Below the pieces are notes generated by a model. The model did no database searches. It saw only the letters and a list, made by a program, of their open reading frames with translations, and had not been told where the DNA came from. Both the position numbers and the translations under genes were made by a program. Below are positions 33,839-46,256 of a stretch of 64,000 nucleotides of DNA, in pieces; position 1 is the first letter of the stretch, and each line of letters opens with the position of its first letter. Source of the DNA: Nissolia schottii (Eukaryota; Streptophyta; Magnoliopsida; Fabales; Fabaceae); the NCBI GenBank assembly GCA_003254905.1, contig QANU01077762.1, forward strand, positions 7,344 to 71,343. The letters are read 5' to 3'.

Positions 33839-35000
33839 GTTTACAACATTTATATTGCTATTTGCTTATTACTATGCTTATATGATGACATGCTAGAGTA
33901 GAGACTTATGATTATATGATGCATGATGATACCTCTTAGAACTGTATGGTTAGGCTTACATAACAGACCCTAATAAAAATTTTGGTTAAGGAAAAACCCT
34001 AACTAAGGGAAGGTTCTGGCAAGGCAAAGACTTGGTACTTAAGTTGTCTATTGTGACGCACCTCTTACCTGAGAACCTCCCCTAAGTATGGGACCACAAT
34101 CCTTAATTATAGACAAGTGAACAAGACTAAACTAACTAGGAATACTACCTTCCATAATTAGTAGACTTAGAACCTAATAAATTGGTTAATTAATCTAGAT
34201 CAATATAGGGTCAGCATCTCCATAGATTAGACTCAGTATCAAATAACCTAAGGGTATGCGTACCCTCACAAATTTAGATAATATTGAGCGCAAGTCTCGA
34301 TAGATTTATGGTATGTGTACCCTCACAGTATCCAGGTTCACCGTACTAGAACCGCGAGGATTTATCTTAGCAAAGCAAGGTCGAGCTAAGGTTCTCTTGA
34401 ATCAAGGATTGAGAGGTATATCTCCTTGTACCCCTCCACTGGAGGCAGACACACGCTATAGACAGACAAAATTTATTCTTTAGCAGTTATTTACTCAGAT
34501 TTACTTATAATTTATTATATGTTTATTATCATACAGTTAAATGCATATATATATATATATATATGTTTTATGTTTTATGTGTAGTATATGATATTTGTGT
34601 GGTATTGAGGTATCCACCACTGAGATAACAAATTCACCCCTCTGTCAAATGATATTTTCAGATACAATAGAGGAAAGTGAGAACGTCCCCCTTGTCTAGT
34701 AGCAGTGAGGTCCAACATTAGTGGTAAGCTCTACTTTGAAGTGGGGCCTACCAAGGTCATGTCAGTAGATATGCTCCAAGTTAGTAGGACAGGATCCCCT
34801 CATTTAAATATCATGTATTTAGTTACTTTTTCAGTATATCATTTTCAGAACAATATGTAACTTAGATATTATTTTAAGTTCATGTATGAAACCAATTATT
34901 TTATAAAATCAATTGTTTTTACCATGTATAAACGTTAGTATGACCACAATAAAGCTTTCTTAGGGGCAGTAGCCATACGTGCAGTCACGTCCTATGTTGG
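33839..35000 (+). other. unclassified LTR-like non-coding sequence
   Basis: No coding text. Features such as ggtatccaccactgagataa (near 34608), followed by attcacccct and a late ttgggacgtgataa (34998-35011), remind me of the downstream half of plant gypsy LTRs, but no termini or partner copy are visible. An (at)n microsatellite lies at 34544-34564. Two related texts (gggtatgcgtaccctcacaa, 34252, and ggtatgtgtaccctcacagt, 34311) form a short direct repeat. Confidence 0.35.
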
Positions 35001-35175
35001 GACGTGATAACTTTATACTGTGAGTGGATAAAAATTAAACTCTAATATTAATTAGGATTAAACTTACCAAAAAATATTAATTAGAATATTCAATGGACAG
35101 TAATTCTTTTACTTATACACGACATTAATTAGTATTTAATGCACAAGAGGTAGTAATAATAAAAAATAATAATTA

Positions 35176-35302
35176 CTCTCTCAGTTTTTCAATATTAGTC
35201 CACTTTATTTTTTAAAATTCATTGACAACTCAATTTATTTAGACACAATTATTAATAATGTATCAATTTTTTTAAGTGGCAACAATTATCAACCGGACGG
35301 AG
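35176..35302. mobile_element. Stowaway-like Tc1/mariner MITE, ~127 bp
   Basis: ctctctcagtttttcaatat at the left and aattatcaaccggacggag at the right form imperfect inverted ends, related to the CTCCCTCCGT end of plant Stowaway elements. TA dinucleotides flank both sides (35174-35175, 35303-35304). Two further lone ends of the same kind occur at ~35352 (actccatttgttctcaaata) and ~35500 (ccctccgtttctcaatattg). Confidence 0.55.
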
Positions 35303-35309
35303 TAATTAT

Positions 35310-36504
35310 TAATATTAATTAGGATTCAATGCACAATATTTCTTATATTTTACTCCATTTGTTCTCAAATAATTGTTCACCTTTTTATTTTGGTATTTGT
35401 ACAAATAATTCTCCATTTTCTAAATCTAAATAATATTAATTATTTTTTTTATTATACCCCTATTTAATGAAAGTAGTGGAAGAGAGCTAGAGTATTATTC
35501 CCTCCGTTTCTCAATATTGGTCATTTTAGGCTAATGCACAAAAATTAAAGAAGTCATGTGCTTTATGTTTAAAACAATTATTTCTCTAAAAATATTTTTC
35601 CCTCAAAATGTTTTCTTTATAAAATTAATTAATTATTTTATTTTAACATATATTTATTTTTATATTTAAAAATATTTTCTTTCTAATAACATTTTACATC
35701 CCAAAAATGTTTTTCCCTCTAAAATTTTTCTCTACAAAATAAATATACAACCCCTAAATGGGGAACTCAATTTCTTAAACCTTCACAAACCGTCTCCTCT
35801 CAAAAACAAGAATCCCAAACAAAATGAAACCTCTTAATCTTCTTTCTTTAATTTCCTTTCACTTCTAAGTTGAACTTACAAACAAAGCTTTAGGGTTTCT
35901 TCGTGAGTTATATATATGAAGGTGAGTTATGAGGGTATGGAAACGAAAGTCATTAAGGAAAGTTAAAGGATGAGAAGGAAATGAGGGTTTTAGAATGGTT
36001 CTCGCTTGTTTGAAAGTGTGAAATAGATAGAGGAAAGAAATGACATTTATTTATATTTTTTATATTCTCTCATCAGAGGCAATTGTTTGAGTAGACACTT
36101 AAATGTAGGCGACTTTTTTAATTAAGATACAAATCATGGTTCGTAATATTGTGGTAGATTAACCCTAAGTTGGTAACAAGATATAGGGTTTATAATGTAT
36201 TTTTATAATATAGTTAATATATTTATAATATTTATAAGGATTTAAATTATATGTATTGCAGGTGTAAGACTTTCTTTAATTTCTATCTTTCTCTATTTTT
36301 TTTTAATGTTTAATTTTTTTTAAAGCTCCAAAATTTTCATTAATAGGTAGATTAAAATTAGGTGTACGCTTATTTGTTCTAAGAGTCGTGCTATATGTAC
36401 ACTCTTAATATTGTCACTGTACTACCACTTACGTAGGATTCACTTTCCACTCTCACATCGCGTGCACCCAAGTAGGGAGTCTTAGTGATTTGATTTTTCA
36501 CCTA
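35310..36504. other. AT-rich DNA, then a remnant of an older LTR next to the Tekay insertion
   Basis: 35310-36400 is AT-rich with no gene. 36440-36504 (ending ttttcacctag before gagac) matches the context tcacctagagacccc at 1681-1696 of the first Tekay-type LTR and continues at 53574 beyond the insertion. The Tekay element therefore landed in an older LTR. Confidence 0.5.
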
Positions 36505-36509
36505 GAGAC

Positions 36510-39459
36510 TGTAACACCCTAGCTAACTGCATACCCTTGAGTAGTACGCAATGCTCACTAGTTTGTTAATCATTTGGTGGGATTACTTATAATCCCTTAT
36601 TACCTTTTGAAAATAATGATTAAGGAAAATATGGACCATTTTAAAACTTTTCCTCTTGTTACTTTATTTGCAAAATATGAGCCACGCGTGAATCAAAGCA
36701 TATAATACAAATGATAGAGCGGACGCTTAAAAGTAATAGTCGTTACTGGCATAATTAATTACATAAACAAGTATCTGGTCCATCACAAATTACAACCATC
36801 AGAGTATCATAATAGTTTACATATATAAGCCAAATACATCAAAATACATATCAAAATATATCAAAATGTGGCAAAATGTCCTTTGATGCCAAGCTAGACC
36901 GGCTCATCCTCGGTCCTCTACTGCTCCGCGTGCGGCTCCTCATAGGGCTCCTCGTGGCCCTCATACTCTTCGCCTGCTCCTGGGAAGCATAAGCGAGTGG
37001 GGGTGAGAACAGTCGTCCTCAGTGGTTAACCTTGGCATAGGAAATCTCTTTTCTCGCTTATCGACCCGGCCGCTCAGGTGTTTCTAAATGAACATGCATA
37101 CTAACATCCTACTGGTTATTATCTGGCCTAAAGTCCTGAACGGCTTTATCTACTTTACTAGGTGACTGGGGAACTAGTCTTGCTTATCTAAGTTCTCGTG
37201 CTCATTATCTTTACTTCGCTCATATACATAGGCCGTCTCGAGCGTTCTCTTAACGACTACACAGACAGACATCATTATATATTTGTATTTTACATACTCA
37301 TACATCATCATATACTCATGTAACTCATACATCATATGCACATGCTTGGGAAACATGGGATTCTCTTACGCATACCGGCTCACCCGGGTTAGCGTCCTTC
37401 TCTTCTTTTCTTACGCGTACCAGCTCGCCCGGGTTAGCGTCTCCTCATTCTCTTTCTCACGCATACCGGCTCACCCGGGTTAGCGTCTCCTCATTTTCTT
37501 TCTCACGCATACCGGCTCACCCGGGTTAGCGCTTCTCTTCCTTCTAGTTCTCATGATGCATGATAGCATAACCATCCCTGACATACATATTCCACATGCA
37601 ATGCCCCACGTACATCATCATACAAATATATCATAAACTTACCTCATAACATATTCCTCCTACATCATCATACATCATCATACATCATCATAAATCACCA
37701 TCCATCATCATAAATCATCATACATCATCATAAATCACCATCCATCATCATACATCATCATAAATCATCATACATCATCATGAACCTAATTCATTCATCA
37801 TACACGTACTCGTAACCTCTCAACAACCTCGGGGTCCTCCGCGGAAACCCGCTCAACACCACTCCTGGTGTCCACTCAGCACTCTTCGCGTAACCCTTTC
37901 TACACTCCAGGGATCCTCTGCGGAACCCATTCAGCACCACTCCTGGTGCCCACTCAACACTCTTCACGTAACCTTCTCATTACTCCAGGGATCCTCCGCG
38001 GAACCCATTCAGGACCATCCCAGGTGCCCGCTCATCAACTTTCTAGACTCCTCTCTGTCTCTCTCCGCGGAACCACTCGGCGCTTACTCCTTTACTTATT
38101 TTCTCTCATTTTCCCACATTCACATCCTAGGGATCCTCCGCGGAACCCTCTCAGCACCGTTCCTGGTGCCGCTCAACAACTTTAGACTCCTCTCAGTCAC
38201 TTTCCAGGGACCCACTCGGCACTGTTCCAGGCGCCGCTCAACAATTCTCCATACTCCTCTCAATCATTTTTCCGCGGAACTACCCAGCTATACTTGACGA
38301 AGCAGGATCTGTTTTCTTTGTTTCTCTTACCTTTCTTTCCCCCCTGCTCATGAATGCTCCTTAAGTTTTTCTCACATATTTCAACCATCATATACTACGC
38401 TAGTCCAGGTCACAGGACCCTTCAGAATCATCTCCTAAGTCTTAACATAGCATTTCTAACGTCATTTATCATGAGGCATACAAGCACATAAACACATACA
38501 AGCAAACATAAGCCACCAAGGGGTGACCAAACCAAGTTTACCCACCTGTAGAAAAACCTGGTGGTGGTGAGGGAAGCTTAGAGTGAAGTCCCACAAGCCT
38601 TGTTGTCCCAAAGCTTGAGCTTCTCCTTTCTCCAAGGTGAAGAACCTCGAACAAGGTGGAGGGGGAAGAGGTTGTTCCTCTTGGTTTTGGAAGGAAGAAA
38701 ATGAAGAAGGATGAGGAGACTTGAGGGGCTGTGCTTCAGTTCTTGGAAGGTGGAAGAGGGTGGCAAGAATGCTTGGCTTGAAGCTTGATGTTGGGTGTTC
38801 TTGGAGCTTGGCTTGGTGTGTGTTTTTGGAGAATGTAGAAGATGAAATTTCTCTTGTAAATTTGGGGGAAGGGAGCTCGGTGTGGGGTGGCTGAATGGTG
38901 AGGTAATTAATTGGGTTTTAAGATTTAGAAAAAGGTGATGAATAGTGGAAAGCATGGGCATAGGTATGGCTAGTGTAAGAAAGGTAAGGTGATGTGAGTT
39001 TTTGGAAGCATGACTTAAGGGATTGGACAAAATCCCAATCAGCCGTGCAGCCCCCTCTCACTTGGTTCAGCTGCTGAAATTTTCATTTTCTCCCGGTTCC
39101 GGTTCGCTCGTGTTTTATCGCTCGCAGTCTCGGTGCGTCGCGCACGGTCGTCCGAAAAATATTCCGTTTATACCGTCGCGACCCTCTAATTCCCCTCTAC
39201 CTAAGGGTATTAATATTAAAGATGTTTGTGAATTTTTCTCTGGGGGATTATTTTCACGGACACCTTTTGCGCGTCAGAAAATTTCATCGGCGAACAGCGG
39301 CTGTTCGGTTGTCCGTCGAACTTCCTATCGCGACACGTCTTATTTCCTAGGGATAGTCTACTTAATAATTTCCCATCTTAATTCTCTAATCATGATTAGA
39401 AACTTAATTTAATAATTATATTTACGATTATTTCTCTAAGGAAAAATTGGGATGTTACA
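36510..39459 (-). mobile_element. Tekay 3' LTR (left), 2950 bp
   Basis: It runs from tgtaacaccctagc to attgggatgttaca on the plus strand. It contains four head-to-tail copies of a unit around cgcataccggctcacccggg (~37366-37532), a cat/tac trinucleotide-rich tract (37605-37790) and a higher repeat with gggatcctc(t/c)gcgg and ccactcctggtgcccactca (37850-38240). The open frames here are repeat-driven. Confidence 0.92.
37366..38240. repeat. tandem-repeat region of the Tekay 3' LTR
   Basis: Three adjacent arrays are present. The first is four ~43-52-bp units with ctcacccgggttagcg (37366-37532). The second is a catcatcatacatcatcata-type tract (37605-37790). The third is about four ~67-80-bp units with ccgcggaaccc and agcaccactcctggtg (37840-38240). 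The matching right LTR has three, fewer, and about five units respectively, so copy number has changed since insertion. Confidence 0.8.
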
Positions 39460-39476
39460 GAGACCCCCTTAGAAAA
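39460..39476 (-). other. polypurine tract of the Tekay element
   Basis: The minus strand reads TTCTAAGGGGGTCTC immediately before the 3' LTR start TGTAACATCCC. Upstream lies CGGGGACGAAATTT, a sequence commonly seen before the Tekay PPT. The tract primes plus-strand DNA synthesis. Its last five bases happen to equal the TSD (gagac on the plus strand). Confidence 0.75.
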
Positions 39477-40992
39477 ATTTCGTCCCCGAAATTTCGTACC
39501 TGGGAATAGCTCTAGATAGGCCGCTTTCATGTCATCCTCCAGCTCCCAAGTCTGCTCCTCGACCTTCCCGTTTTCCCATATAACTCGAACCATCGGGATC
39601 TCCTTGTTGCGAGTCTTCCGGGTCTTGCAGTCGATGATCTTTTGCGGCATCAATGGCAAGGCAAGATCTTCTCTAAGTACGATATTCTATGGCTCCAGCA
39701 TGTGATCAGGAGAGGCATAGTACTTCCTCAGTTGAGACACATGAAAGACGGCATGAACATTCGCCAGATTCGGTGGGAGGGCTATCCGATATGCCACCGG
39801 CCCCACACGTTCCAAGATCTGGAAGGGTCCAACGAATCGAGGACTTAACTTCTTGACCTTCATGGCCCTCCCAATGCCTGTCATTGGAGTAACCTTCAGG
39901 AACACATGGTCTCCTTCTTGAAACTCTAGAGGTCTTCTTCGAACGTCGGCGTAGCTTTTCTGGCAGCTCTGAGCAGTGAGGATTCGCTGCCTGATCAGTT
40001 GTGTACACTCCTCTGCATCTTGGGTCTCTTCGGGTCCCAAGTATCTGTACTCACGCCCATCGTTCCAACAGAGGGGTGACTGACATTTCCGGCCATAGAG
40101 TGCTCCAAAGGGGGCCATGCCAATGCTAGCGTGGTAACTGTTGTTGTAGGCGAACTCTATGAACGGAAACAACTTGTCCCAGTACCTGGGCGAATCAAGC
40201 ACGCATGCCCTCAACATATCCTCGAGGGTCGGGATCGTCTTCTCAGTCTGTCCATCAGTTTGCGGATGATACGCCGTGCTCAACTCCAGTCCCATATGCT
40301 TTCTGAAAAGCTGTCCAGAATCGGGACGTAAATCAGGGATCTCTGTCTGATATGATGGATGAGGGTACGCCGTGCAACCTCACCACTTCCCTTATGTACA
40401 ATTGCACCAACTTTTCTAGCGGATATGTCATCTTCACTGGAATGAAATGGGCGGATTTGGTGAGTCGGTCAACTATCACCCAAATGGCATCTACATTCCT
40501 CGCCGTCTGTGGCAATCCCGATACAAAACCCATGGATATGCCATCCTACTTCCATTCGGGTATCTCCGGAGGAGTCAACAATCCTGGGGGTTTCCAGTGT
40601 TCGACCTTCGCCTTCTGACACACCAGACACTTTTGCACCCATTCTTCCACGTCTCGCTTCAATCCTGGCCACCAAAACATCTGCTTCAAGTCATGATACA
40701 TTTTGGTGATGCCGGGGTGCATAGTGAACTTGCTCTTGTGACCTTCATTCAGAATGTCTCTCCGCAGAGTACCTTCATCGGGTACGCAAACTCGGTTATT
40801 GAAGCGGATGATGCCATCACTGCCTACCACGGCTTCTTGGACCTTCCCCTCTTTCACGGCCTTGACAAACTTCAGCCAGATGTCTTCTTGACAATGCTCC
40901 TGAGCCTCGATTATCCTCTGCCTGAAACTGCTAGTAATCTGTAACAGTCCTAGCTTGATACTATTCTCCTGCCGAATAACTCCCAAATTCAA
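39477..40992 (-). pseudogene. Tekay integrase and chromodomain, defective
   Basis: The zinc-binding HHCC block is present (EGHKSKFTMHPG, then KCLVCQKAKVEH, near 40600). In the catalytic core a TAG stands before DGISMGFVSGLP (~40545), where the first catalytic Asp of the usual MDF motif is Gly. SDRD near 40340 is followed by a TGA, then a frameshift at ~40296. The third catalytic region (YHPQTDGQTEK) and the GPFQILERVG, HVSQLRKYY tail follow. After another stop (~39687) a chromodomain-like block reads VRVIWENGKVEEQTWELED (~39520-39595). Chromodomains steer integration to marked chromatin. This copy cannot make active integrase. Confidence 0.9.
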
Positions 40993-40995
40993 GTC

Positions 40996-42324
40996 TCAAA
41001 ACTCTTCCAGCAGCTTAGACTCTTCTACCATCATTTGCGCCATGTGCAATGCCTTTCTGCTCAATGCATTCGTTACCACATTCGCCTTTCCGGAATGGTA
41101 GTTCAGACCAAAGTTATAGTCCTTCAAAAACTCCATCCACTTCCTTTGCCTCATATTCAACTCCTTCTGATCGAAGAGGTACTGTAGGCTTTTGTGGTCA
41201 GAGAACACTTCAAATCGGACGCCGTAAAGATAGTGCCTCCATATCTTCAAGGCAAACACCACTGCTACTAACTCCAAGTCATGATTCGGATAATTCGCCT
41301 CGTGGGTTCTTAGCTGTCGGGATGCATATGCTACCACTTGGCGGTTTTGCATGAGTACACATCCAAGTCCCATCCTCAAGGCATCACAGTACACCTCATA
41401 CGGCGCGTGAGGATCTGGCAGAATCAGTACAAGAGCGGTGGTCAACTTCTCCTTGAGCTTGCAGAAGCTCTCCTCGCATTCCGGTGACCACTCGAATTTA
41501 ACTTCCTTGCGGGTGAGCTTGGTAAGGGGCAATGCCAACTGAGAAAACCCCTTGATAAACCTTCGGTAGTAGCCTGCAAATCCCAAGAAGCTCCTGATCT
41601 CCGTGATTGTGGTTGGTTGCTCCCATTCTGTTACAGCCGCAACCTTGCTCGGATCCATCGAGATTCCCTGCTCTGTCACCACGTGTCCCAAGAACTTCAC
41701 TTCCTTGGTCCAGAACTCGCACTTAGAGAGTTTAGCGTACAACTGCTTCTCTCTCAAGACATCCAGAACCAACCTGAGATGCTTGGCGTGATCCTCCTCG
41801 GTCATCGAATACACCAGAATATCATCTATGAAGACTATCACGCATTCATCCAAGTATGGTCTGAAAATCCGGTTCATATAATCCATGAAAATCGCTGGGG
41901 CATTAGTCAACCCAAACGACATCACGGTAAACTCATAGTGGCCATAGCGAGTCCTAAAAGCCGTCTTGGGAATGTCTTCATCCGCGACCCTTATCTGATG
42001 ATAGCCTGAGCGTAAGTCAATTCTTGAGAAAACCCTGACTCCTCTCAGCTGATCTATCAAATCATCTATCCTTGGCAACGGGTACTTGTTCTTGATCGTT
42101 ACCTTGTTCAGTTGCCGGTAATCAATGCATAGCCTCATCGAGCCATCCTTCTTCTTCACGAACAACACCTGAGCTCCCCATGGTGACGCACTAGGTCGAA
42201 TAAACCGCTTGTCCAATAGTTCTTCCCGCTGCTTTTTCAACTCCTGCAGCTCTACTGTAGACATCCGGTATGGCGCCATAGAGATTGGTCCAGCTCCCGG
42301 AACCAAGCTAATAGAGAATTCCAC
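40996..42324 (-). CDS. Tekay reverse transcriptase-RNase H (open segment of a broken pol)
   Basis: This is a 442-codon open segment. RT blocks are in order: [17 protein letters not shown] (58-74), [13 protein letters not shown] (101-113), and the active site [10 protein letters not shown] (FIDD, 165-168). The RNase H core has [15 protein letters not shown] (first Asp at 314), a DLELVAV block near 349, and [10 protein letters not shown] (375-384). The final motif reads VVTNALSRK, where Asp is usual at the Asn position, so RNase H is probably impaired. It makes cDNA in the particle. The listed start is only the first Met after a frameshift; the domain belongs to a polyprotein that is interrupted on both sides. 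Confidence 0.92.
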   Translation of the reverse strand: MEFSISLVPGAGPISMAPYRMSTVELQELKKQREELLDKRFIRPSASPWGAQVLFVKKKDGSMRLCIDYRQLNKVTIKNKYPLPRIDDLIDQLRGVRVFSRIDLRSGYHQIRVADEDIPKTAFRTRYGHYEFTVMSFGLTNAPAIFMDYMNRIFRPYLDECVIVFIDDILVYSMTEEDHAKHLRLVLDVLREKQLYAKLSKCEFWTKEVKFLGHVVTEQGISMDPSKVAAVTEWEQPTTITEIRSFLGFAGYYRRFIKGFSQLALPLTKLTRKEVKFEWSPECEESFCKLKEKLTTALVLILPDPHAPYEVYCDALRMGLGCVLMQNRQVVAYASRQLRTHEANYPNHDLELVAVVFALKIWRHYLYGVRFEVFSDHKSLQYLFDQKELNMRQRKWMEFLKDYNFGLNYHSGKANVVTNALSRKALHMAQMMVEESKLLEEF

Positions 42325-42597
42325 TTCTCTCTTCGGAGGGAACTCGTGAAAATATCATCAGGGAACACGTCCGGGTTTTCGCTCACCACCGAAATATGCA
42401 TCACGTCCTGTTTTGCCTCCATCACGTACAGGCGATAGGTACAGCTTCCTGACACTATCATGGGAAATGAAGGAGTGCGATGCCCCTGAATCATACAATA
42501 CAGTCAAAGTAGTACCTAACATAGTACACTTACCCATAATCAAACCTTCCGCATCCTCAGCCTCCTCCCCAGACATAGTGAAGGCCCGCCCCCGTTG
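42325..42597 (-). pseudogene. Tekay protease, deleted
   Basis: FTMSGEEAEDAEGLIMGKC leads to the active-site block VLYDSGASHSFIS (DSGA). Soon after RKLYLSP the frame shifts, and text jumps to SGSCTYRLYVMEAKQDVMHI, the pre-RT linker. The C-terminal protease part seen in the other element (DVILGMD block) is missing, so an internal deletion removed it. Confidence 0.85.
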
Positions 42598-43732
42598 CTA
42601 GGCGGGCGGTGGAATTGTTGGACAATACTCAGCAATGTGGCCTCCCTCCCCACACCTGAAACATACGTTCTGCCCCGCATAGCATTCTCTCAGGTGGAGT
42701 CTTCCACATTTCGGGCATGGCGGCCTGCCCTCCTGACCTACCTGAACTCCCCGGGGTGCTTTCCCGGAGCTCTTTGGAACACTACTCGGTTGCGGTGGCC
42801 TGACTGCTGACTGCTGAGGCCTGGCCATCTGTTACGGGGGTCTAACAAATCCTGGTCCCCTAGGACTCTGGGGTCTCATAGCCCACTGCTGTGGTCGTGG
42901 GAGAAACTGTCCTCTACCTCTGCCCGAGAACGGAGCCTGAAACGGTCCCTTCTGTCGTTGTGCTTGGGAGGAACTCCCTTGCTCCTCCACCTTCCTCTTG
43001 TTCCTGGCGGTCCTAGCCCTGGCCAAATTCCTGGCCGACTCTTCTAGTGTCATACACTTACTAACCAAGAGAGCATAATCCTGAATGTCCCAATGGTTAA
43101 TGGTCATTTGCAGCTCTTCCTTCAGTCCCCTCTGGAACTTTCCACATTTCCATGCTTCATTTGGGAACAACTGATATGTAGAGGCGCCTCTCAAAGGCAG
43201 ACGTGTATTCAGCTACGGTCATGTCCCCCTGTTGCAATGCCATAAACTCAGCTTCCTTCTGGTCCCTAAGCCCCTTAGGGAAATACTTGTTCAAGAGTGC
43301 GGTGGTAAACCACTCCCATGTAACAGGACCTCCCTGCTGTTCTAAAAGAGGTCTGGTGGTGTTCAACTAGGTTCTAGCCGCACCTCGCAGCTTCCGTGTA
43401 GCAAATCGAACCTTCTGCACCTCTGTACAGGGGACGTCTTCAAAGACCTGCTCCGTTTTTGCTATCCAGTTATGAAGAACTTCTGGGTCCATCACCCCTT
43501 CAAAAGTCGGGGGGTTTGCTCTTCCAAACTCAGCAAAATTTTTCGCTTCTGCCTCTTCAGCGGTTGGGGCCGGATTCCGATACATGGCAGCTGCTGCCAT
43601 CTGATTCGTCGCCTGTGCTTGGGCTTGAAAGGCTTGGGCCTGAGCCTGAGTAGCTTGGGCCATCTCACGAAGGATGTCAGGTAATTCTGTTGGCTCCATC
43701 GTCCGCTGTGTATAATCTCTACGAGGCGGCAT
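42598..43732 (-). pseudogene. Tekay gag, disabled
   Basis: The start ATG is at 43732-43730 (MPPRRDYTQRTMEP), followed by a Gln/Ala-rich stretch. Core gag blocks are FEGVMDPEVLHNWIAKTEQVF, WFTTALLNKYFPKGLRDQKE and FMALQQGDMTVAEYTSAFE. Lesions are a TAG after RGAART at ~43367, a frameshift at ~43170 (between ERRLYIS and QLFPNEAWKCGKF), and a TAA after GFVRPP at ~42832. The zinc knuckles CPKCGRLHLREC and CFRCGEGGHIAEYC near 42640-42710 remain intact. Confidence 0.9.
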
Positions 43733-43881
43733 GCCTAATCTGTCGTACCTGCACAATTTTGAGTTAATCAGGCTCAAGAAAGACGGGTACACATAACTTA
43801 GCACATACCACATAGCAAAGACATACGCCATTATTCATGCTCGGAAGCATAGTGCAGCTCAGTCCATAGGCTCACGTAGGA

Positions 43882-43900
43882 CCAAACTGCTCTGATACCA
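43882..43900 (-). other. Tekay primer-binding site
   Basis: The minus strand reads TGGTATCAGAGCAGTTTGG, two bases after the 5' LTR end. The first 12 bases equal the plant initiator tRNA-Met primer site. Confidence 0.88.
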
Positions 43901-46058
43901 ACTGTAACACCCTAGCTAACTGCATACCCTCGAGTAGTACGCAATGCTCACTAGGTTGTTAATCATTTGGTGGGATTACTTATAGTCCCTTATTACCTTT
44001 TTAAAATAATGATTAAGGAAAATATGGACCATTTTAAAACTTTTCCTCTTGTTACTTTATTTGCAAAATATGAGCCACGCGTGAATCAAAGCATATAATA
44101 CAAATGATAGAGCGGACGCTTAAAAGTAATAGTCGTTACTGGCATAATTAATTACATAAACAAGTATCTGGTCCATCACAAATTACAACCATCAGAGTAT
44201 CATAATAGTTTACATATATAAGCCAAATACATCAAAATACATATCAAAATATATCAAAATGTGGCAAAATGTCCTTTGATGCCAAGCTAGACCGGCTCAT
44301 CCTCGGTCCTCTACTGCTCCGCGTGCGGCTCCTCATAGGGCTCCTCGTGGCCCTCATACTCTTCGCCTGCTCCTGGGAAGCATATGCGAGTGGGGGTGAG
44401 AACAGTCGTCCTCAGTGGTTAACCTTGGCATAGGAAATCTCTTTTCTCGCTTATCGACCCGGCCGCTCAGGTGTTTCTAAATGAACATGCATACTAACAT
44501 CCTACTGGTTATTATCTGGCCTAAAGTCCTGAACGGCTTTATCTACTTTACTAGGTGACTGGGAACTAGTCTTGCTTATCTAAGTTCTTGTGCTCATTAT
44601 CTTTACTTCGCTCATATACATAGGCCGTCTCGAGCGTTCTCTTGATGACTACACAGACAGACATCATTATATATTTATATTTTACATACTCATACATCAT
44701 CATATACTCATGTAACTCATACATCATATGCTCATGCTTGGGAAACATGAGATTCTCTTACGCATACCGGCTCACCCGGGTTAGCGTCTCCTCATTCTCT
44801 TTCTCACGCATACCGGCTCACCCGGGTTAGCGTCTCCTCATTTTCTTTCTCACGCATACCGGCTCACCCGGGTTAGCGCTTCTCTTCCTTCTAGTTCTCA
44901 TGATGCATGATAGCATAACCATCCCTGACATACATATTCCACATGCAATGCCCCACGTACATCATCATACAAATATATCATAAACTTACCTCATAACATA
45001 TTCCTCCTACATCATCATACATCACCATAAATCATCATACATCATCATAAACCTAACTCATTCATTCATCATACACATACTCGTAACCTCAACAACCTCG
45101 GGTCCTCCGCGGAAACCCGCTCAACACCACTCCTGGTGTCCACTCAGCACTCTTCACGTAACCCTTTCTACACTCCAGGGATCCTCCGCGGAACCCATTC
45201 AGCACCACTCCTGGTGCCCACTCAACACTCTTCACGTAACCTTCTCATTACTCCAGGGATCCTCCGCAGAACCCATTCAGCATCACTCCTGGTGCCCACT
45301 CAAAACTCTTCACGTAACCTTCTCATTACTCCAAGAATCCTCCGCGGAACCCATTCAGTACCATCCTAGGTGCCCGCTTATCAACTTTCTAGACTCCTCT
45401 CCGTCTCTCTCCGCGGAACCACTCGGCGCTTACTCCTTTACTTATTTTCTCTCATTTTCCCACATTCACATCCCAGGGATCCTCCGCGGAACCCTCTCAG
45501 CACCATTCTTGGTGCCGCTCAACAACTCTAGACTCCTCTCAGTTACTTTCCGCGGACCCACTCGGCACCGTTCCAGGCGCCGCTGATGAAAGCCTTTTTT
45601 AACCACTTTCTCGGATCTTGGCACAGCTTAGATTTGTCACAACCATGCCAAGCTCGTTGAAAGCTTCTATGCGCTTTTGTTATCCAAATTAAATTTATAT
45701 ATTCATACCTACTTTACAGCTTCCAGATTCCAAAGGAATCCGTTTGCAGTATAGGGTATGGTCGATCCCACAGGGAGTTGTAAAATACCGTTCTTGAGTT
45801 TGTTCAATTAAACAATGAGGTGAAGGATTTGTGTTTTAATTAATAGATAAATAAACATAAAGAACATGAAAAGTAAATAGGAAACAAAGCAGAGGTAGTT
45901 CCGGAGCTTGTTGGGAATTTTAATTACATCATAGTTTCATGCATCCAGTTACTAATTACATAGAACTATCATTTGATTGCCCGCCATCAGTTCTTAACTT
46001 GTCATCACTTTCGCGCATGACAAGATCACAGGTTTCCCTTGTTAAACTGTCACTTTCG

Positions 46059-46256
46059 NNNNNNNNNNNNNNNNNNNNNNNNNNNNNNNNNNNNNNNNNN
46101 NNNNNNNNNNNNNNNNNNNNNNNNNNNNNNNNNNNNNNNNNNNNNNNNNNNNNNNNNNNNNNNNNNNNNNNNNNNNNNNNNNNNNNNNNNNNNNNNNNNN
46201 NNNNNNNNNNNNNNNNNNNNNNNNNNNNNNNNNNNNNNNNNNNNNNNNNNNNNNNN
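46059..46256. other. assembly gap (198 N)
   Basis: A run of N between cactttcg and gggttagg. The same anchors in the right LTR (51194 and 51560) are 365 bp apart, so the real missing length is probably nearer 365 than 198. Open frames spanning the N are artefacts. Confidence 0.95.

Noticed and set aside
38578..39030. 150-codon minus-strand Ser/His/Pro-rich frame, and its copy at 52852-53139
   Set aside because: Both lie in Tekay LTR sequence. The second copy is shorter and the frame follows LTR homology, not coding constraint.
36505..39464. gagac at 39460-39464 as a TSD making 36510-39459 a solo LTR
   Set aside because: Those bases are the end of the polypurine tract of the internal region, with gag-pol continuing on the right. 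The outer gagac at 53569 is the real partner.
40447..40944. 165-codon plus-strand frame
   Set aside because: Antisense shadow of the integrase region on the minus strand. Other plus-strand frames at 39642-43684 are likewise shadows of Tekay gag-pol.
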